Positions 46,101-60,700 of a stretch of DNA of 64,000 nt are shown piece by piece; within the stretch, counting starts at the first letter, position 1; each line of letters opens with the position of its first letter. The notes beneath the pieces are model-generated. The model saw only the letters and a list, made by a program, of their open reading frames with translations. It did not search any database and was not told the origin of the DNA. Made by a program: the position numbers and the translations under genes. This DNA comes from Mesocentrotus franciscanus. Lineage: Eukaryota; Echinodermata; Echinoidea; Camarodonta; Strongylocentrotidae. The DNA is taken from NCBI GenBank assembly GCA_037976565.1, contig CP137675.1, forward strand, positions 31,633,820 through 31,697,819. Reading direction: 5' to 3'.

Positions 46101-46470
46101 GATTTTATGTCAAGAAAATAATGAAAATAAGATATTTTATGACTCTTGATTTTAACATTTATTCTTCAAATAGTTATGTGATTTGATTTGTATCAAGGTT
46201 ATGCTTAAAAAGGGAAAGTATCTAGAGAAATACCTACATGAAAAATGTTGTAATGCTCATGCTGTTCTCTCAGCTGTTTTTGCTACGGTAGACCGAGGTA
46301 TGGAGAGTGGACAACTATTATTTATCTCATTTACCGGTACTTGTTAAGGCTCTAAAACCTTATGAGAACAGTTTGTATACATGTATAGTGCTTTTATATC
46401 AACACAGATCATAACTGACTATTGAAATGAGAGCTTGAAGATCAAGAAATTAGTTTAAAAATTAATTTTT

Positions 46471-47313
46471 GTCTCGCCTGCGTAGCAAAAAGCGAGACAT
46501 AGGCGCCGCTTTCGGTGGTGATGGCGACGGCGGCGTCAACATCAAAAACTTAAATTTTTAAAATAATTTGGAAAGTATAAGTTCTTATTCAATGAAACTT
46601 GGACCAAAGGGTTATCAAGTATCCTCAATGATGTGAGGAGAATTTCAGGTCACAAAGTAAAGATTAAAGGTCATTTAAGGTCAGCAAACTTAGACTATGT
46701 TGTGGCATCATCATCAAAAACTTACCTGGGGTTAAGGTTTTGAATTTTTAATATCATTTTGAAAGTATAAGTTATTGTTCAATGAAGCTTGAACATAAGG
46801 GTTATCAAGTGTCCCCAATCATGTGAGTAGAATTTCATGTCACTAAGTCAAAGTCAAATGTCATTTCAGGTCTGCAAACTTAGACTATGTTGTGGCATCA
46901 GGATAAGATTTTGAATTTTTATTGTACTTTTGAAAATATACATGTATTCCTATTCCATGGAACTTGTACCCAATAGTTATCAAGTATCACAAATCATATG
47001 ACTCAAATTCTAGGTCACAAAGTCAAGGTCAAAGGTCATTTTAGGTCAGTAGACTTGGATTAGATTTTCACAACTTAATATGAGAATTAATAAATCAATT
47101 TTTATTATTTGTTCATATTTCATGAAAGTTATCAATCTTGGTACAAACAATAGTAAATAATTCTGCTGATGATTCTTAGTCCATATTCTCTTCATAATGC
47201 TGATTAGATTCAGAGGATTTCATTTTGGGGGCCTGCTAATGGGCCACCCTGCCTATAAATAATGTCCCTACCTCAATTTTTCATCATATCTAATTGCGTA
47301 ATGCAGGCGAGAC
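46471..47313. mobile_element. DNA element with GTCTCGCCTGC inverted ends
   Basis: GTCTCGCCTGC at 46,471 and GCAGGCGAGAC ending at 47,313 are exact inverts. The interior has three related blocks with AAGGTCA/AGGTCA repeats, including a perfect AGGTCAAAGGTCA at 47,026-47,038. No transposase. Confidence 0.7.
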
Positions 47314-47699
47314 CGCCGAGCGTTTCCCTTGTTAGTTGTTTTTTCCCACTGCCCATAGACTAACTTAATGTTGCTTTGAGATGGCGTTCTAAAATGATAT
47401 GACGGGTTTGGATGGATTCGCGACAAGTCTCTTGAAATTGTTGCTCATCTTGGCAAAGACAGTTTTGTGAAGGGACAGCGTTGAGATGTCGGTTTAATCT
47501 TGTAGCAAATTGCTACCACTCTGGCATGAAATTTTTCAATTTTTTGTTAAATTCTTGACCAATTTCAAAGTGCTTTGTATAAGTTAAGTATAAGAAGAAA
47601 GAAGAGTCCACTAGCGAACTCTGAAGCCAGCGTTTTGTTTAGATTACTCTTCACGCAGGGGTATGGGTGATAATTAAGGCTAGATGATATCAATTATCA

Positions 47700-48060
47700 C
47701 CTAGCCCTTAAAGATACTATGTCCCTTTTGCAGCCAACATCAAATTCTGTAAAACTTTGCAGGAATTATGAATATGTCATGTATGTCCTATCTGTGAAAT
47801 TTAAACGTTAGCAGTGTCCTAATATTCAAATTATGCAAGGAAACCCGTTTACTTGCTAGACTTCACTGTCAGACACTATTGAGTGACTGACTGGCTTTTT
47901 TTCATCTTTGGTAATATGAGCTGTAAAGGGAACATGAGCATTTGTCTACATCAATAACCCACTTCTTGTAATGGACAAAATTAAACTGATTGAATCGTTG
48001 CAGCGTAAAACGTACGACCATTCAGTACAATGGTCTGAAAAATCAGACTATTACTTACTG
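47700..48060 (-). repeat. Dispersed repeat, full-length inverted copy
   Basis: Starts with AAGATACTATGTCCCTTTTG. It joins the parts seen separately at 34,200-34,320 and 43,650-43,890, so it serves as the uninterrupted reference copy. Confidence 0.8.
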
Positions 48061-48459
48061 GCTCTATAGCTCCTAAGTCGATTCGACAACTAATTGCTGT
48101 TATTTTCCCACTTAAAGACATGTTCAAGCCCCCTTATTTTTAGGGAAGTTCTAAATTAGTATTGTCTTTCAAATGCCGTTGGAATTTAACCTTTCCATTT
48201 TTTGGCCTGCAAATGGGACATAGTACCTTTAAGGCCAGCTAATTCCAAACCTAAAATTTATCCTAACACTTACCCTGCTTCGATCGTTCAAGTATATAAA
48301 ACTTATTGATGGGGTATTCTAAACTCTTTTTTTTTGTGTGTTTGAGGTATACTCATACAAACACATACATGTAGGATATATGTTTTCATTGCATGCAAAT
48401 TAACTTTTAAGAGGGATGTTACATTTATCTTTTATTTTCTCCCTCATATCTTTGGATAG

Positions 48460-48717
48460 ATCAAGCAGTCTGATGTTACCCAAGAAATATTGAAACGACT
48501 ATGTCAGCGTTCCCATCAGCACATTATCCAGCCATCATACCTCTCGGTAACGAGGGCTGTGATCCATTTGAAGCATTTGGTTGTGTCCATGCATGTGACA
48601 TTAGACAAGGAGAGGATGGTTCTCTTCAGAAATACTTTCAGTATAACATCACTAATGAAGCTGCACAGAAACTTGTACCTGCAGGAGCTTGCGTGCCTTT
48701 CTTGCCACCAAATGAAG
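48460..48717 (+). CDS. TAF1C: TAF1C exon with start codon
   Basis: Acceptor TTTGGATAG. ATG at 48,501. Encodes residues 1-72 (MSAFPSAHYPAIIPLGNEG to PFLPPNE). Donor GTTCGT, phase 1. Confidence 0.85.
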
Positions 48718-51700
48718 GTTCGTATCAACTATAATACATACATGTATATAATATTTTGCTTTTCAAAGGGCTCAAATATTGAAATTCAGTGTCTAATTCA
48801 AAATACACTCTTGTTTCTATGAAAGTAATTTGTAATTGTTATTAAACCCACACTATAGAAACACAACTACATGCATTGACTTTTATCATATATTGTCTGA
48901 TTATTATCAATTTCAAATACTAGAGAATGATAAATGTTACAATTACTTATCAAACTTTACAAATCTTTAATTTTAGGAGATTTGTAATTTTGTATGAGTT
49001 TTTATCATATCTTAGTCACCATTATTAGCCCTTTTCCCCATAATTCATAGAACCAATTGTTTTGTAATTAATGTTGTAGTTTGTAGTTAATTCTCATGTA
49101 ATCCTGATACATATCCTATGCTAATTCCAGGTTCACCCATCGGTGTTGTAAACTATGAAGATTATGTCAGGAGAGGAGTGGTGAAAAAACAGCTTGGTAT
49201 GAACATTGAGCAACAGGTTGGTCATCTCGCATTATCAAAGTGCATGCTATGGGCATGTCAAAGCCATTTTTTTCTAATGTGTTACTGACTTCATCAGGTA
49301 CTATTATGTGATCAGCATAATTACAGTGTACTAATCACCTCAACATATTTTGCTCTTGATGTTAGGGGTTCTATATTACTATATGAAACTCTTTACATCA
49401 AGAGAAACGATGCTCATATTCATAATTTGAGCTTCACATACTATGTATTATGTCTACATAGAGATATGGCAGTTTAATCCTATGTTAACTGGGGGTCAAT
49501 TTGACCCCCCTTCCCTGTAGTAAATTAGCGACTACTCCGGAACCACGGCAGGTATAAAGTTTTCCTTTCATGACTTTTTTCTTTCGAGTCTTACGCATCT
49601 TTTACACATCAATTTTTTTTGAAAATCAGACGTATAGTTACAAAGTCACGTGACCTTTTGTCTTTGCATATCAGCCCGAAAATCGCTCATTTTTGTGATT
49701 TGTGTACAAAACATATGGAAATATAATTTTTCCTAAAAAGAGATAAAACATTGGTTATTTGGTCTTGTTTAAAGTTTAGGTGTTTGTTTTGGGGTCAAAA
49801 TAGTTGAATTGTAGTTAGAATTGAAATAAAACAACAAAAACAATAAAATACATAAGTTAAAAAACAGTGACATACATAAGAAATTATCAAAACAAGTATT
49901 ATTATTCCAAATGGTCTAACGAATATATGTAGTGAAAAAGAATGCTTAAATATGAAGAATATATGATTTATGGGTAAAAATGTGAATTTTATGACCTTAT
50001 TTGCATATAAATTACCATGAATACCGGTATGCAAATGAGTGAACTTTTCAAAAAATTGAAATTACCATAGTATTCTATACACTTCACTTGACATGCGTGC
50101 AAATTTTCACTCCCGAGTATATAAAAACAACTTGTTAGGTAGACTCGTTGTCACACGTTTGTGCACACGAGTAGCTCAAGTCGGACTTGGGCCATGAGTG
50201 CAGGGTTTTATGCTATCCCTTATTTTCTTCACTCCGGGTACCGGTACTCGTTTTGACGTAAACAGTTACCGATAGAATGCCAGGTTGATTTAAATACATT
50301 CTAGCTATACACAAATTATTTTTCCTTCTTACTTTTTTTCTTATACGATCACAACCTGTTGATATGCCTGTTGTGACCCTATGGCCTATTACATGCATCT
50401 TTATCATGATAAGCTTTTATTGATACCCTATGGTACCACGCCTGGGTTTTGTCTAGCGCTGTGACCATGCACACGGAAAGATGTGTACTCGGACGAACCA
50501 TCGATACACGTGTAGCAAATTCACTACACAGATAAACGAAGAAAAAAATCACCTGTTTTTCAACATTATAAATTGCTGAAGTCAATATTTTACAAAAATG
50601 TTTGTCATCAGTCTAAAAATAAAGTTTGAATTCCAATGCTACTTCATTACATAATCGTTTCCATACAATGTACAATTTTGATCCAATGCCGTCGAGTCTC
50701 TTCTCTTGTCATCACGGTCATGCAAACAATGCCAATCTGACTTTCCCATGAGCGCAATGACTTCGTGTGCAGTACCGTTCCTACAGTAACAACTTTTCAG
50801 AGAAAATCCTTGTTCCCAAGCATGTGCAATGTTTTCCCTGAGCGCGATGCACTTTGGTTTTCATTGTCCGTTGGTTTTAGTACATAAAAGATAATACAGT
50901 CAAACCTGCTTTAGTGACCACCTGTCCACAAAGACCACCTGTCTACAAAGACCACATTTTTTGTTTCCCTTGAAAATGGTTTCTCATTGAAACATGTACT
51001 AAAGGAACCTGTCTACAAAGACCACCTGTCTACAAAGACCACTTTTTGTGTTTCCCTTGGGCGGTCGCTATAGACAGGTTTGACTGTACTGCGAACCATT
51101 GCAGCATTGAGGACGATGTAGCAAATCATCGGAGGAAGGTAACGAAAATGAAAATGAAAAATAATGTTTTGCAGACAATATTGTGATTGAATGAGAAATC
51201 AGAAAATCAATATTTATCGCAAGGATCACACTTTTATGAAGTCGTAAAATTTGGCAGTCATGTATGCTAGATTGCTGGTCTTACGTGGCTGAAATGGAAA
51301 AAAAACACGGGGGCTCGGGGCGAATTCGCCCCCGAAATGCCAAAAAGAGCCCCCACAAATTTGCATAGAGTTCAATGCAAAATAAATTAAAGAGTGTTAT
51401 TTTCATGGAAGCAACCTTGAAAAGTAGCCCCCCAAATTTAAAAAAAAAATTTTTCCCTGGGCTGAAATACGGGTTTTGTTTTTGGTAAATTTCATAACCG
51501 TGTACACGTGTACATGCACAGATAAACTGACCGTGTACACGGATAGGAAATTACACGCTAATAAACTCACAGCACTAGTTTAATATGTCATTTGTCTACA
51601 ATCATGTATACTCAAAACAAAGTATTTTCATGAATATGAATGTATTATCATTAAGTCATGTATCCATTTTATCTATTCTAATTTTAAAAGAATCTATAAT

Positions 51701-54663
51701 TCAGCCATTTGGCTGTGACTTATTATTTTTTCTTTTCTATAAACTGTTTTAAATAAATACATATATAAATTAAATTATTCTTTCTTTTGCACAGGTTGAA
51801 CAATTGTACGCGAGTAATCCTGATTTGGGATTTGGACCTATCTATGATGTATTGTCCAATGATGAATGGAAGCAGATTAAAAAATTAGTGAGTCACTGGA
51901 TTCATTATTCTGTTTTGCAATCAAATTCTTGCTCTTTATTAAAATCATGTTGGGTGATCTAGAAGAGAATGTGTTATACTCTTTCCTTTAAACAAAAAAA
52001 TTCTCAATGTTTATTCAGTCTTGAAAATAATGTATATTCATGCTTCCCCAAAGTACTGTGAGCTAACTATACATATGAGAAATCATTTATTTAATTCAAA
52101 AGTAGGGGTGGACAGGTGAATGTATTTATAAGAAGAATAAAAACGATGAAACAAAATCCGGGTGTTGTTACCTGATCAAAGAATATTTTGGCATACATTA
52201 GTTGAAACCAGCAAAGTAAAATTGTACTTTAGTAGGAGGTATTGCAATGGTCAGTTCTTAGTTCGTGAAGTGCTTCCCTGCCATGGGGATATAAATTCTT
52301 TAGGTACATGTAGATTGCACTTTTATGAAACGGAAGTTTACAGTAAGATGGAAGCAGGAAAGAAAACAATGCAAGTGAGTCAAAATGTTTCAAAGTGTAC
52401 ATTTTATTTTCTTATATTCCTTGTCAGCATGTACCAACTACCAAAGATTGTCACGGCCTCCTAAGAAAGAACAAGTCCATCATAGATGCAGTATCTTCTG
52501 TAGGAGTTCAGCGCTCGTTGTTGCAGCGCTTACTAGGAGAGGAAACCCATCGGCAAATTGAAAGAATGGTGAGCTATATAACCTTCCTCTTAACTCTCAT
52601 TCAACAAAATCTTCATCTCATGAATCATAAAATATATTTCATTTTAATTTTGTTGTTTTTATTTTTGCATTTTGAATTAAAAAAGGGGTGTCCAAAAACC
52701 ACTCGGTCCCAAAAATGCAATTAGTATATATGTCTATATGATAACGTATATAAAAATAGTTTATAATTCCTTAATTGTGTCAATCATTTTTCCCCATTTT
52801 TTTTTAAGGCTTGGTTAGATTGGTGGGAAAATAATCTGCATTTAACATACATTCATACCATACGGAGGTCTGTAAAAGTTGTACCTGTAACGAGAAAAGA
52901 ATCAAAACAAGGTCAACATTTTGCGCACTGCAGCATACGGTAATCAATCCAATAGAAGCAAGAGAATAAAAAAGTGACTCATTGTTTTTTGTTAACATAT
53001 TCAGAAAAGACTTGTGAAAATGATTTCTCAATTTTTTACCTTATATTTCTCTTTCAGTATCACAATGAGTCATATTATGGTGGCTGTTTATCTTACGAAC
53101 CTTTCAAGTCTTCGAATACAGAGGGCGGCAGTGGACTATTGTTTTATCCCAGTGGGCAAGCACTAGATATCCTCAGTATCCTTTTCTGTGCTCCATTTGT
53201 ATATGATATCTCTAAGAAAATCTGACAGGGAAATTTTCAGTTTAAAGATACCATAAGAAAGAATTTTGCAAGATGGGTAACCAGCTGGAGAAGATATCAT
53301 CTTGATGTGTAACAGCTTTATATTAATAGGTTCAAGTCTTTGTTTTTTCAACATCATACTGATTTTGGTTCTTTAGCATACCAAGTAATGAAGTGTGGTA
53401 GCTCTGATTTAATCTCCAGTATCCAGTTCAACCTGTTTTATCCATATTGTCAAGTTTGCATATATATATTGCCCATTTGCCCCAGGATGCAAGTTGCAAC
53501 CAAGTGCAATTTTGTATATAGACAAGGGAACTCTGTTGCAAAGGATACTGTTATAACAAGCTTTCGGTAGTTTTGCAAGTCTCACTTTGTGCAGTCTATG
53601 ATTTTGATAAGCCCAGATAAAACAAGGTTCCAATTTAACGAGGTAATTTCCTTGATTCAAGGAGTTTTCTATGAGGTTCTACCGTTTTATTTTGTGTGTG
53701 TAATTAGGTTTTTACAGATGTGTATCAATCAGATATGATTATTTACATCTGGGGACCGACCTTTAATGTCGCCATCCGAATGACATGACTCAGTTTCGAA
53801 CGTGCGTCCTCGGCTGAATCAGTTTATAACTTCCATTGTTAGCTGGATTACAGGCCCACGCCACAACGCCTAGTGTAAATGTAAATGTAAAGAACATGCT
53901 TTCTAAACACAAATATTATTCTTTATTTTACTACACAATGTGCATGAACATGACATTATACACCATTAATGATTGTTTCCTTAACCCTACAAAATTTATC
54001 ATCAGATATTCATGTTCTGGAGTCTGAATCTGTTCCTTGCTTCAAGCCGTCAACATCTTTGAAATCTCAGATCCCTGTGGCAGGATGTATAAGGCAAATT
54101 GATACCCATAGATCGTCTATGAAAAGTGAGTTTAGTAATGAGACTAGCACTCATTTTTTGTTCCTTGTTGTACTCCAGAATTAAAGTTATCTGTAGGTGA
54201 CGTCATTAAAAAAAAGTCTAACAACTTTATTACATAGGCCCGAAATTCACAAAGGAGTTTTAAATTTAACCCATGGTTTGAATCTTCATTTACATAACCC
54301 ATGGTCATAATTTAGCGCAAAATAAGCGTGACACAGTCAGAGGTCCAATATTAGACGCGCGCAAGGCAAGGAACGCTTATTTTGCGCTCATTTTTAAATT
54401 ATGGGTTATGTAAATGAGGGTTTAAACCATGGGTTAAGTTAACTCTCCTTTGTTTGTGCAAAATAGACATATCGGGATTGTTGATGCAGTATGAAATGCT
54501 TTGTCAAAAGTGAAATGAATGTTTCTGTTACGTTTCTATTATTGATCTCTTTTTTCCCCTCTTCTTCCACTTCATTATTATCTTCTTTCCATTTTCATCC
54601 TCAAATGCTGTCATTCTACATGTATCTATTTGTTAACAATTCTCTCTCTTTCTCTTTGTCTAC

Positions 54664-54703
<40 letters not shown>

Positions 54704-57700
54704 TACTGTATTCTGAGATAGAAGAGATTCTTGCCGGCATCAGGACAGACTACCACGCTTACCTCGTGAGATGTAAGAAGAAAGAGAGCCTAAAATGCAA
54801 ACTCATACATGACGTGACATCACAGTACAGGATAACTTCAATATCTCTCAGGTACGTGGTATAGCTCTTCTGGCACCGTGAGGCTCATTCACATGCGCTG
54901 CTTAATACCACAAGATTTTTGGGCATACATCAGCATACTGTGAGCACTTCACAATTTTGTATCTCATTACGCACAAAAAAGTGAGTACGTGAGTAGGTGA
55001 TTAGGACCTGCGTGGCGCGAGGCTACTTTTTTCATCTCCACTTGCCATTCATTTAGTACATTAAAAAAAACTGCTTTGGTAATCTGCTGTGGTTTACTGT
55101 GCCATATGTGAACAAACCCATATTGGGGTATTTGAATGGAAAGGTTTTCTGGACTATCAGAGTCGTAACATTAGACAGGCAGATGAAGATGGGGCAGTTC
55201 CCCCAACATTTCATGTTGATGTATATAAAAGGGGTATACTGGTTTTGTACATACATTGTAGGTCCGTGAAAGACACATTTCTCATGTTATTGAGACACTA
55301 CAATATGTTAAACCGTAGCACTTGAATTTTGGTTCATCTCTAACTTTATGACGCCTTCTATAAGCAATACATTTGCACCCATCCTCTTGGACAGAATTAA
55401 AACAATTCTCTCTTTTTTGTTGGGGCGGGGCATAATGCTTGTTTGCATTGCCACTCCTTTCCATGAAGATACTTGCTGATGATTATTATAAAGGTGTGGA
55501 AAGAAGTTATTGTGAATTAAATTGCCAGTACCCAATAAAATTGTACATGTGTGCATATTGGGCTTATACTAACTATAGACCTGGTAAATTGTAATGATCA
55601 CGTAAATAAATGATATTATGAATTGCACTGGTCAATAGTAAATTTGGAGAAGAAAAAAACGCACTCTGCAGGCAAAAGGTACTGTTATTATCATAGTTTA
55701 CAATGCCTTCTATTTCGGTTTTCCGATTTTTCTTTTGCAGTCCTCATTTAGAAGGGGAGTTCTTGTTTTCAAATGAAAGAGGACAAGTCAGTCATATAGA
55801 CCAGAGGAAAAAGTGAGTAACATTTTTTTGTGTAAATGGAGCTATTATATTTTGAAATCGATGCATTGAATCATTGAATGTAAGGAAATGTTTGTTATTA
55901 TTTCATTTTTGAAATTTGATAATTTTTTTCCCAGGATCCTCCTTATCCTGCCTATTGTGATCCTTTTCATATGTTCAACATTTAGTGTGTCAACACTGTC
56001 ATTTCTGATTATCAAAAGCCAAACTGGAATTCTTACTTTTTCATTATAATAATAAGAAATCTGGATTTATTTAGCGCTTAATACGAATACCTCCTCTGAG
56101 CACTTTTACCCCAGTCATTGGATTCATTCACGCACACAGTGTGCACCGTTTCCACTCCCTGGGGTGTATTCCTACCATATGGTCACCGTGAGGGCATATG
56201 GCAGTTATCCTACCATGTCCCTATTTCTCCCCTGTTTAAACTTTGAAAATGTAGATTAATGTCTAGTCAAAGAAAACTAGTGCCGTACCGGTGTTCGAAC
56301 CCATGACCTTTGCACATCCAGTCGGTTTCTCAAATCACTAGACTACGACCTCTCGATTTATTTGACTGCTAGCCCCAGAGAACCATCAGAAGTTGTGAAG
56401 TACCTTTGATTAATAGTTTGTCTTTTTTTCAGGGTCTCTGTGTCACCCTCAAGGGTGTGTACGCCAGCGTACGCACACTTCACCGCTCACCCTCGTCTTG
56501 CCTTTGCTCACACTAAAGACCAAGCATATCAGCTTGATTTTAGGGTAAGAAACCTTCAAAGGAAAATCCAACATTAATAGACAACTACTCTACAAGAAAG
56601 CAGAAAGATCCGAGAAGCAAACTAGTTAAAGTTTGAATGAAATATGGACTTAAGCAAATATTAAGGAAGTTATGAATTTTTGAAGGTTGTAATCACTATA
56701 CGTATGGCTGAACTTTGAATGGGGTAGTAGTGAAGACAGAGCAAAACTTTTGTTGATAGCTTCTCCATCATTAATGTGTCATATAAATTTTATGTCAACT
56801 TACTCAGTGTAGCTCTGTGTCTTGTTACTAAAAAATATGTCACCTGTTGTCATAGCTATTAAATACATTAGTCTTTGTTTTGATTTCTAACAATTGATTG
56901 AGGGGAATATAAGACCGAAAAGATGTTGATTTTTTTTTTCTCGCTTTTTAAAAATATTTTGAGATGATTTTTATGAATCTCAGTATGCATAGAATAAAGT
57001 TGTGATATATTGTGGGCAGTGCATTCAATTTTCCCGATCAGATTTTACTGTCTGTCTCTGTCTGTTTACCTTCAAGTTACCCAACCTAACAGAAGACAAA
57101 AAGATTCCTCTCTTTCAACTACCAAGCAGCTGCCTACCAGGAGATCAGTACTTCTGCGTTGCTATGCAACACCCTAGCAACCCCTTCTACCATTGTCTTG
57201 CCACTCAGCATTATCTTTTCCTCATGGATGAAAGATTTCCACAGCATTCGGTAGGATTGAGATAGACAAATCCATTGTTGCATGATACTGCAGTATACTG
57301 AACTAAAATGATTTGCTCATTCCATTCTTGAATCTTCCATGATAATAATAAGGTGGATTTTATGCATGGTGTTTAGCCTTTTTATCCCCTCGCCGACGAA
57401 GTCGGAGGGAATAGAAACGCTGCTGTCCGTCCTTCCGTTCGTAACAAATTTGGTTTCCGATCGATAACTTCAGTAATGTTTGACGGATTTTAATAAAGTT
57501 TGATATGAAGATACATGGTATCAAAACACAGCGTAAGTTCAATTTCCGAGTATGTAGGTCAAAGGTTATAGCTCATTAAATATGCGAATCTGGTTTCCAA
57601 TCGATAACTTTAGTAATGTTTGACGGATTTTAATGAAATTCGATATGAAGGTACATGGTATCAAAACACAGCCTAAGTTCAATTTCTGAGTATGTAGGTC

Positions 57701-60700
57701 AAAGGTCATACCTCATTAAATATGCAAATCTGGTTTCCGATCGATAACTTTAGTAATGTTTGACTTATTTTAATGAAATTTTATATGAAGGTACATGGTA
57801 TCAAAATACAGCCTAAGTTCGATTTCCGAGTATGTAGGTCAAAGGTGAAAGGTCATAACTCATTAAATATGCAAAAACACCTAATTATATATGTGAAAAT
57901 GTGGTTAACTTCCTTGCCTAGTAATATAATAGTATAGTCTAATGGAGGTAACTTGTTCTGGCGTATATAGGCCATTTGTACCCTGCGAGGGGATGCTACG
58001 CTTTGCGTTGACTTGTTCATAAAAGAAAAAGCAATCTAAATGATATGTATGCAGTATAGGTACATGTACATGTATGTCATGTCAAGTTTTGTGAATATAT
58101 ATAACACATAGGTAGACTTCATTGCAGTGTAAATGAGCTGTGGTTTAACAATTTTTTTGTTTTTGTCTTAGAACATCACTTGGTAACATTTGGTAATGGT
58201 TTCTTTGAAGATCTTGTATATTTTATGAGGTACCTTGTGTAAATACAGTTAGGTTTTGACAGCTCATCAGAATTTGTTTATTTGTATGTTAGAAGTTAAT
58301 TTAAGAGTTGGTGTATTAATATTTGTACACTACCCATTTCGATTTGAGTGATATGAAGTTTTCCTGTATTGTAGTTAGTTTCTTTGTTTGTTATTTTGAT
58401 CATCTTCATTCCTCTGTCATTGCAACGATAGGTCCTCCAGTGGCCCCATCTTCTCTCTACTCCACCCACCTACCTTCACATCACTCCATCCATCTCATCC
58501 CCCTCACTGACGACCTCTGATGACCTTCTCCTGGCTGCTAGCTACTCTTCAAGGGAGGTGCACTGCTTCCAATCCTCAAGTAAGATTCAGGGATGTCAGA
58601 TTTAAGGCCACCTCCAGGCCTTGTTGCCTCTCTGTTTCAGGCTTCTTCAGGCTTTATATTGTAGAGAATATGAGGTTTAAGTTTTCAGGCTTTTAGCCAA
58701 TTTCAAGCCTGTCACTTCTCTGTGTTTACACTTTCCAGGCTTTGTGGTGAACATAACATATTGTAGGCAACATTACCATATTCTCATTTACTGTATTGTT
58801 TATTACACATTTTCAAGCTCTGTTTTTTTATTATATGCTGATGGTTTCTTGGATTTTTAAAGACCATATCCGAAATGAAAAAGGAAATAGATGAATTATA
58901 TATCAACGGAAAGCTTATAAGCCATAGATTACAATAATATCAAGTAGTGCTGTACCCGAACCACCGAACCGAACGGAAGTTAGCCGAACATGGCACTTCC
59001 GAACCGAACGCAAAGGCCTGGTTCGGATGTTCGGCAGAAAAATTTTAAACGATTTTGCAGGCTAATTAACTTGTCATTTTATACCTAATTTTCATGTCAC
59101 ATGATTGCTCATTCTATATTTACTTTTTTCCCATTTTCCTCCTTTGTGATTCATGCCTCTCCAGTCGTGGGCGCGACTTCACTGACGCCATTTAAATCCC
59201 AAATTCTGACCTCTGCAACGTCGCGATCGCAAGCTATAAACAATAATACACATGCCTACTAGGCGCTGATCAAAACAAGTTCGGCTCAAATCCAAACAAT
59301 AAAAAAATAAAAAAAATAATTGTAACAATGTCGGACAAATTTTACCATCTAAATAACGAAATAAATACATATTATAGTATTCTAATTTATTTATTCAGGA
59401 AAATTAGGAATTTTCTTATTTACCCCATTAAATATAAACATTTATAATAACAGCAATCGAACGAGCCTGGGCTGCTATCTCTGTGTATTATAACGTATAC
59501 ATCGGTAAATTCAAGATGGCAGCTTCATGACTCGTAACATTAGACAACAACCGTCTCGGCAAATCTTTAAAAAATATCATTTATTTTCAAATTGAAAACA
59601 TGATTCTTGTAAAACTGCAAATAAAACACGATTAAAAACGGAAATATGAATGTAAGTACTAAAATAGTTACGTTTAAAGCAGTTTTTATGTGAAATACGT
59701 GCCGGTCAGAAGCAGTGTTTTTCATCAGGAGTGGTGGGCAGAAGTCCTCCGTGCTGGTCGGGCCCGCCCGGCCCGCCCAGTGCCGACCACCGTAGCTATT
59801 AGGTTGCTTGCTATTATTCCCCGAACCCCGGACCGAACCAAGTTCGGGTAAAAAATTGCCGAACTCTGCCGAACCGAACCGAACCCGAACATGGCGCCTG
59901 ACTTACAGCACTAATATCAAGTATATGCCATTTTAGTGTCTGTCAGAGGAGTATCAGCTCTCTGAAAACTCAAAATCTAAAGCTTTGAAAATCGGAAGTT
60001 GTCGACCTGAAAACTTGCTATCGACTTGATGACACAATAACTTTGCATTAATTAAGCACGGCTCATTGCCTCGGCTACATAGGTGAACCGATCGGGTTCA
60101 CATGTTATGTCATCACTGTAACTTCAGCAAATTTGACCCCTGTTGACCAGTAATTTGGAGGGATGAAGGGATGAAGAAATGAATGAATGAAAAAAAATTA
60201 GATGACTCACATTTGAACTTTCAAGATTGTTGGTGGAAAAAAAGTAGAAGAAAAGGTTCCCTACTAATAAATGTAGTGCATATTCCTGCTATATACATAC
60301 ATGTATCATAGCTCTCTTCTCATTTTTCTTATCAAGGTTTAAATGGGCAAGCACCGTCTTCAACCAGAGGCATATGGAAAATTCAGGATAGCAAGTAAGG
60401 CAAACTAAAATTTAATATTTCTCTTTCAAATGTTTATTTAATCTTCTCTTTGAAGAAAATCAAGTATTAATATTTGCTACATTCAGATTGATTTGACCTT
60501 CAAGGAAAAGTCTATGTCTCTGGTTATAAATGGTTGTATTATTTTGATCAAATTGTAATTTTGTGTTTTTGTGGCTGCCTTATGGCTGCCTTAACACAAT
60601 GTGTTTGTGCACATAGGACCTATTTAGCTCAAAACCATTTGTTCAGATTTTTGTCTGGAAAATATATGAAGATTATTCTATATATTGAGCTGCAAGGGTA

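Noticed and set aside
52808..52945. Open frame AWLDWWENNLHLTYIH in TAF1C intron 5
   Set aside because: Exons 5 and 6 join directly and match vertebrate TAF1C continuity. No donor in phase was found at its end.
53840..53875. Alu-like GGATTACAGGCCCACGCCAC
   Set aside because: Alu is primate-specific. The match is short and better explained by a tRNA/7SL-like SINE head. Contamination is not indicated by the flanks.
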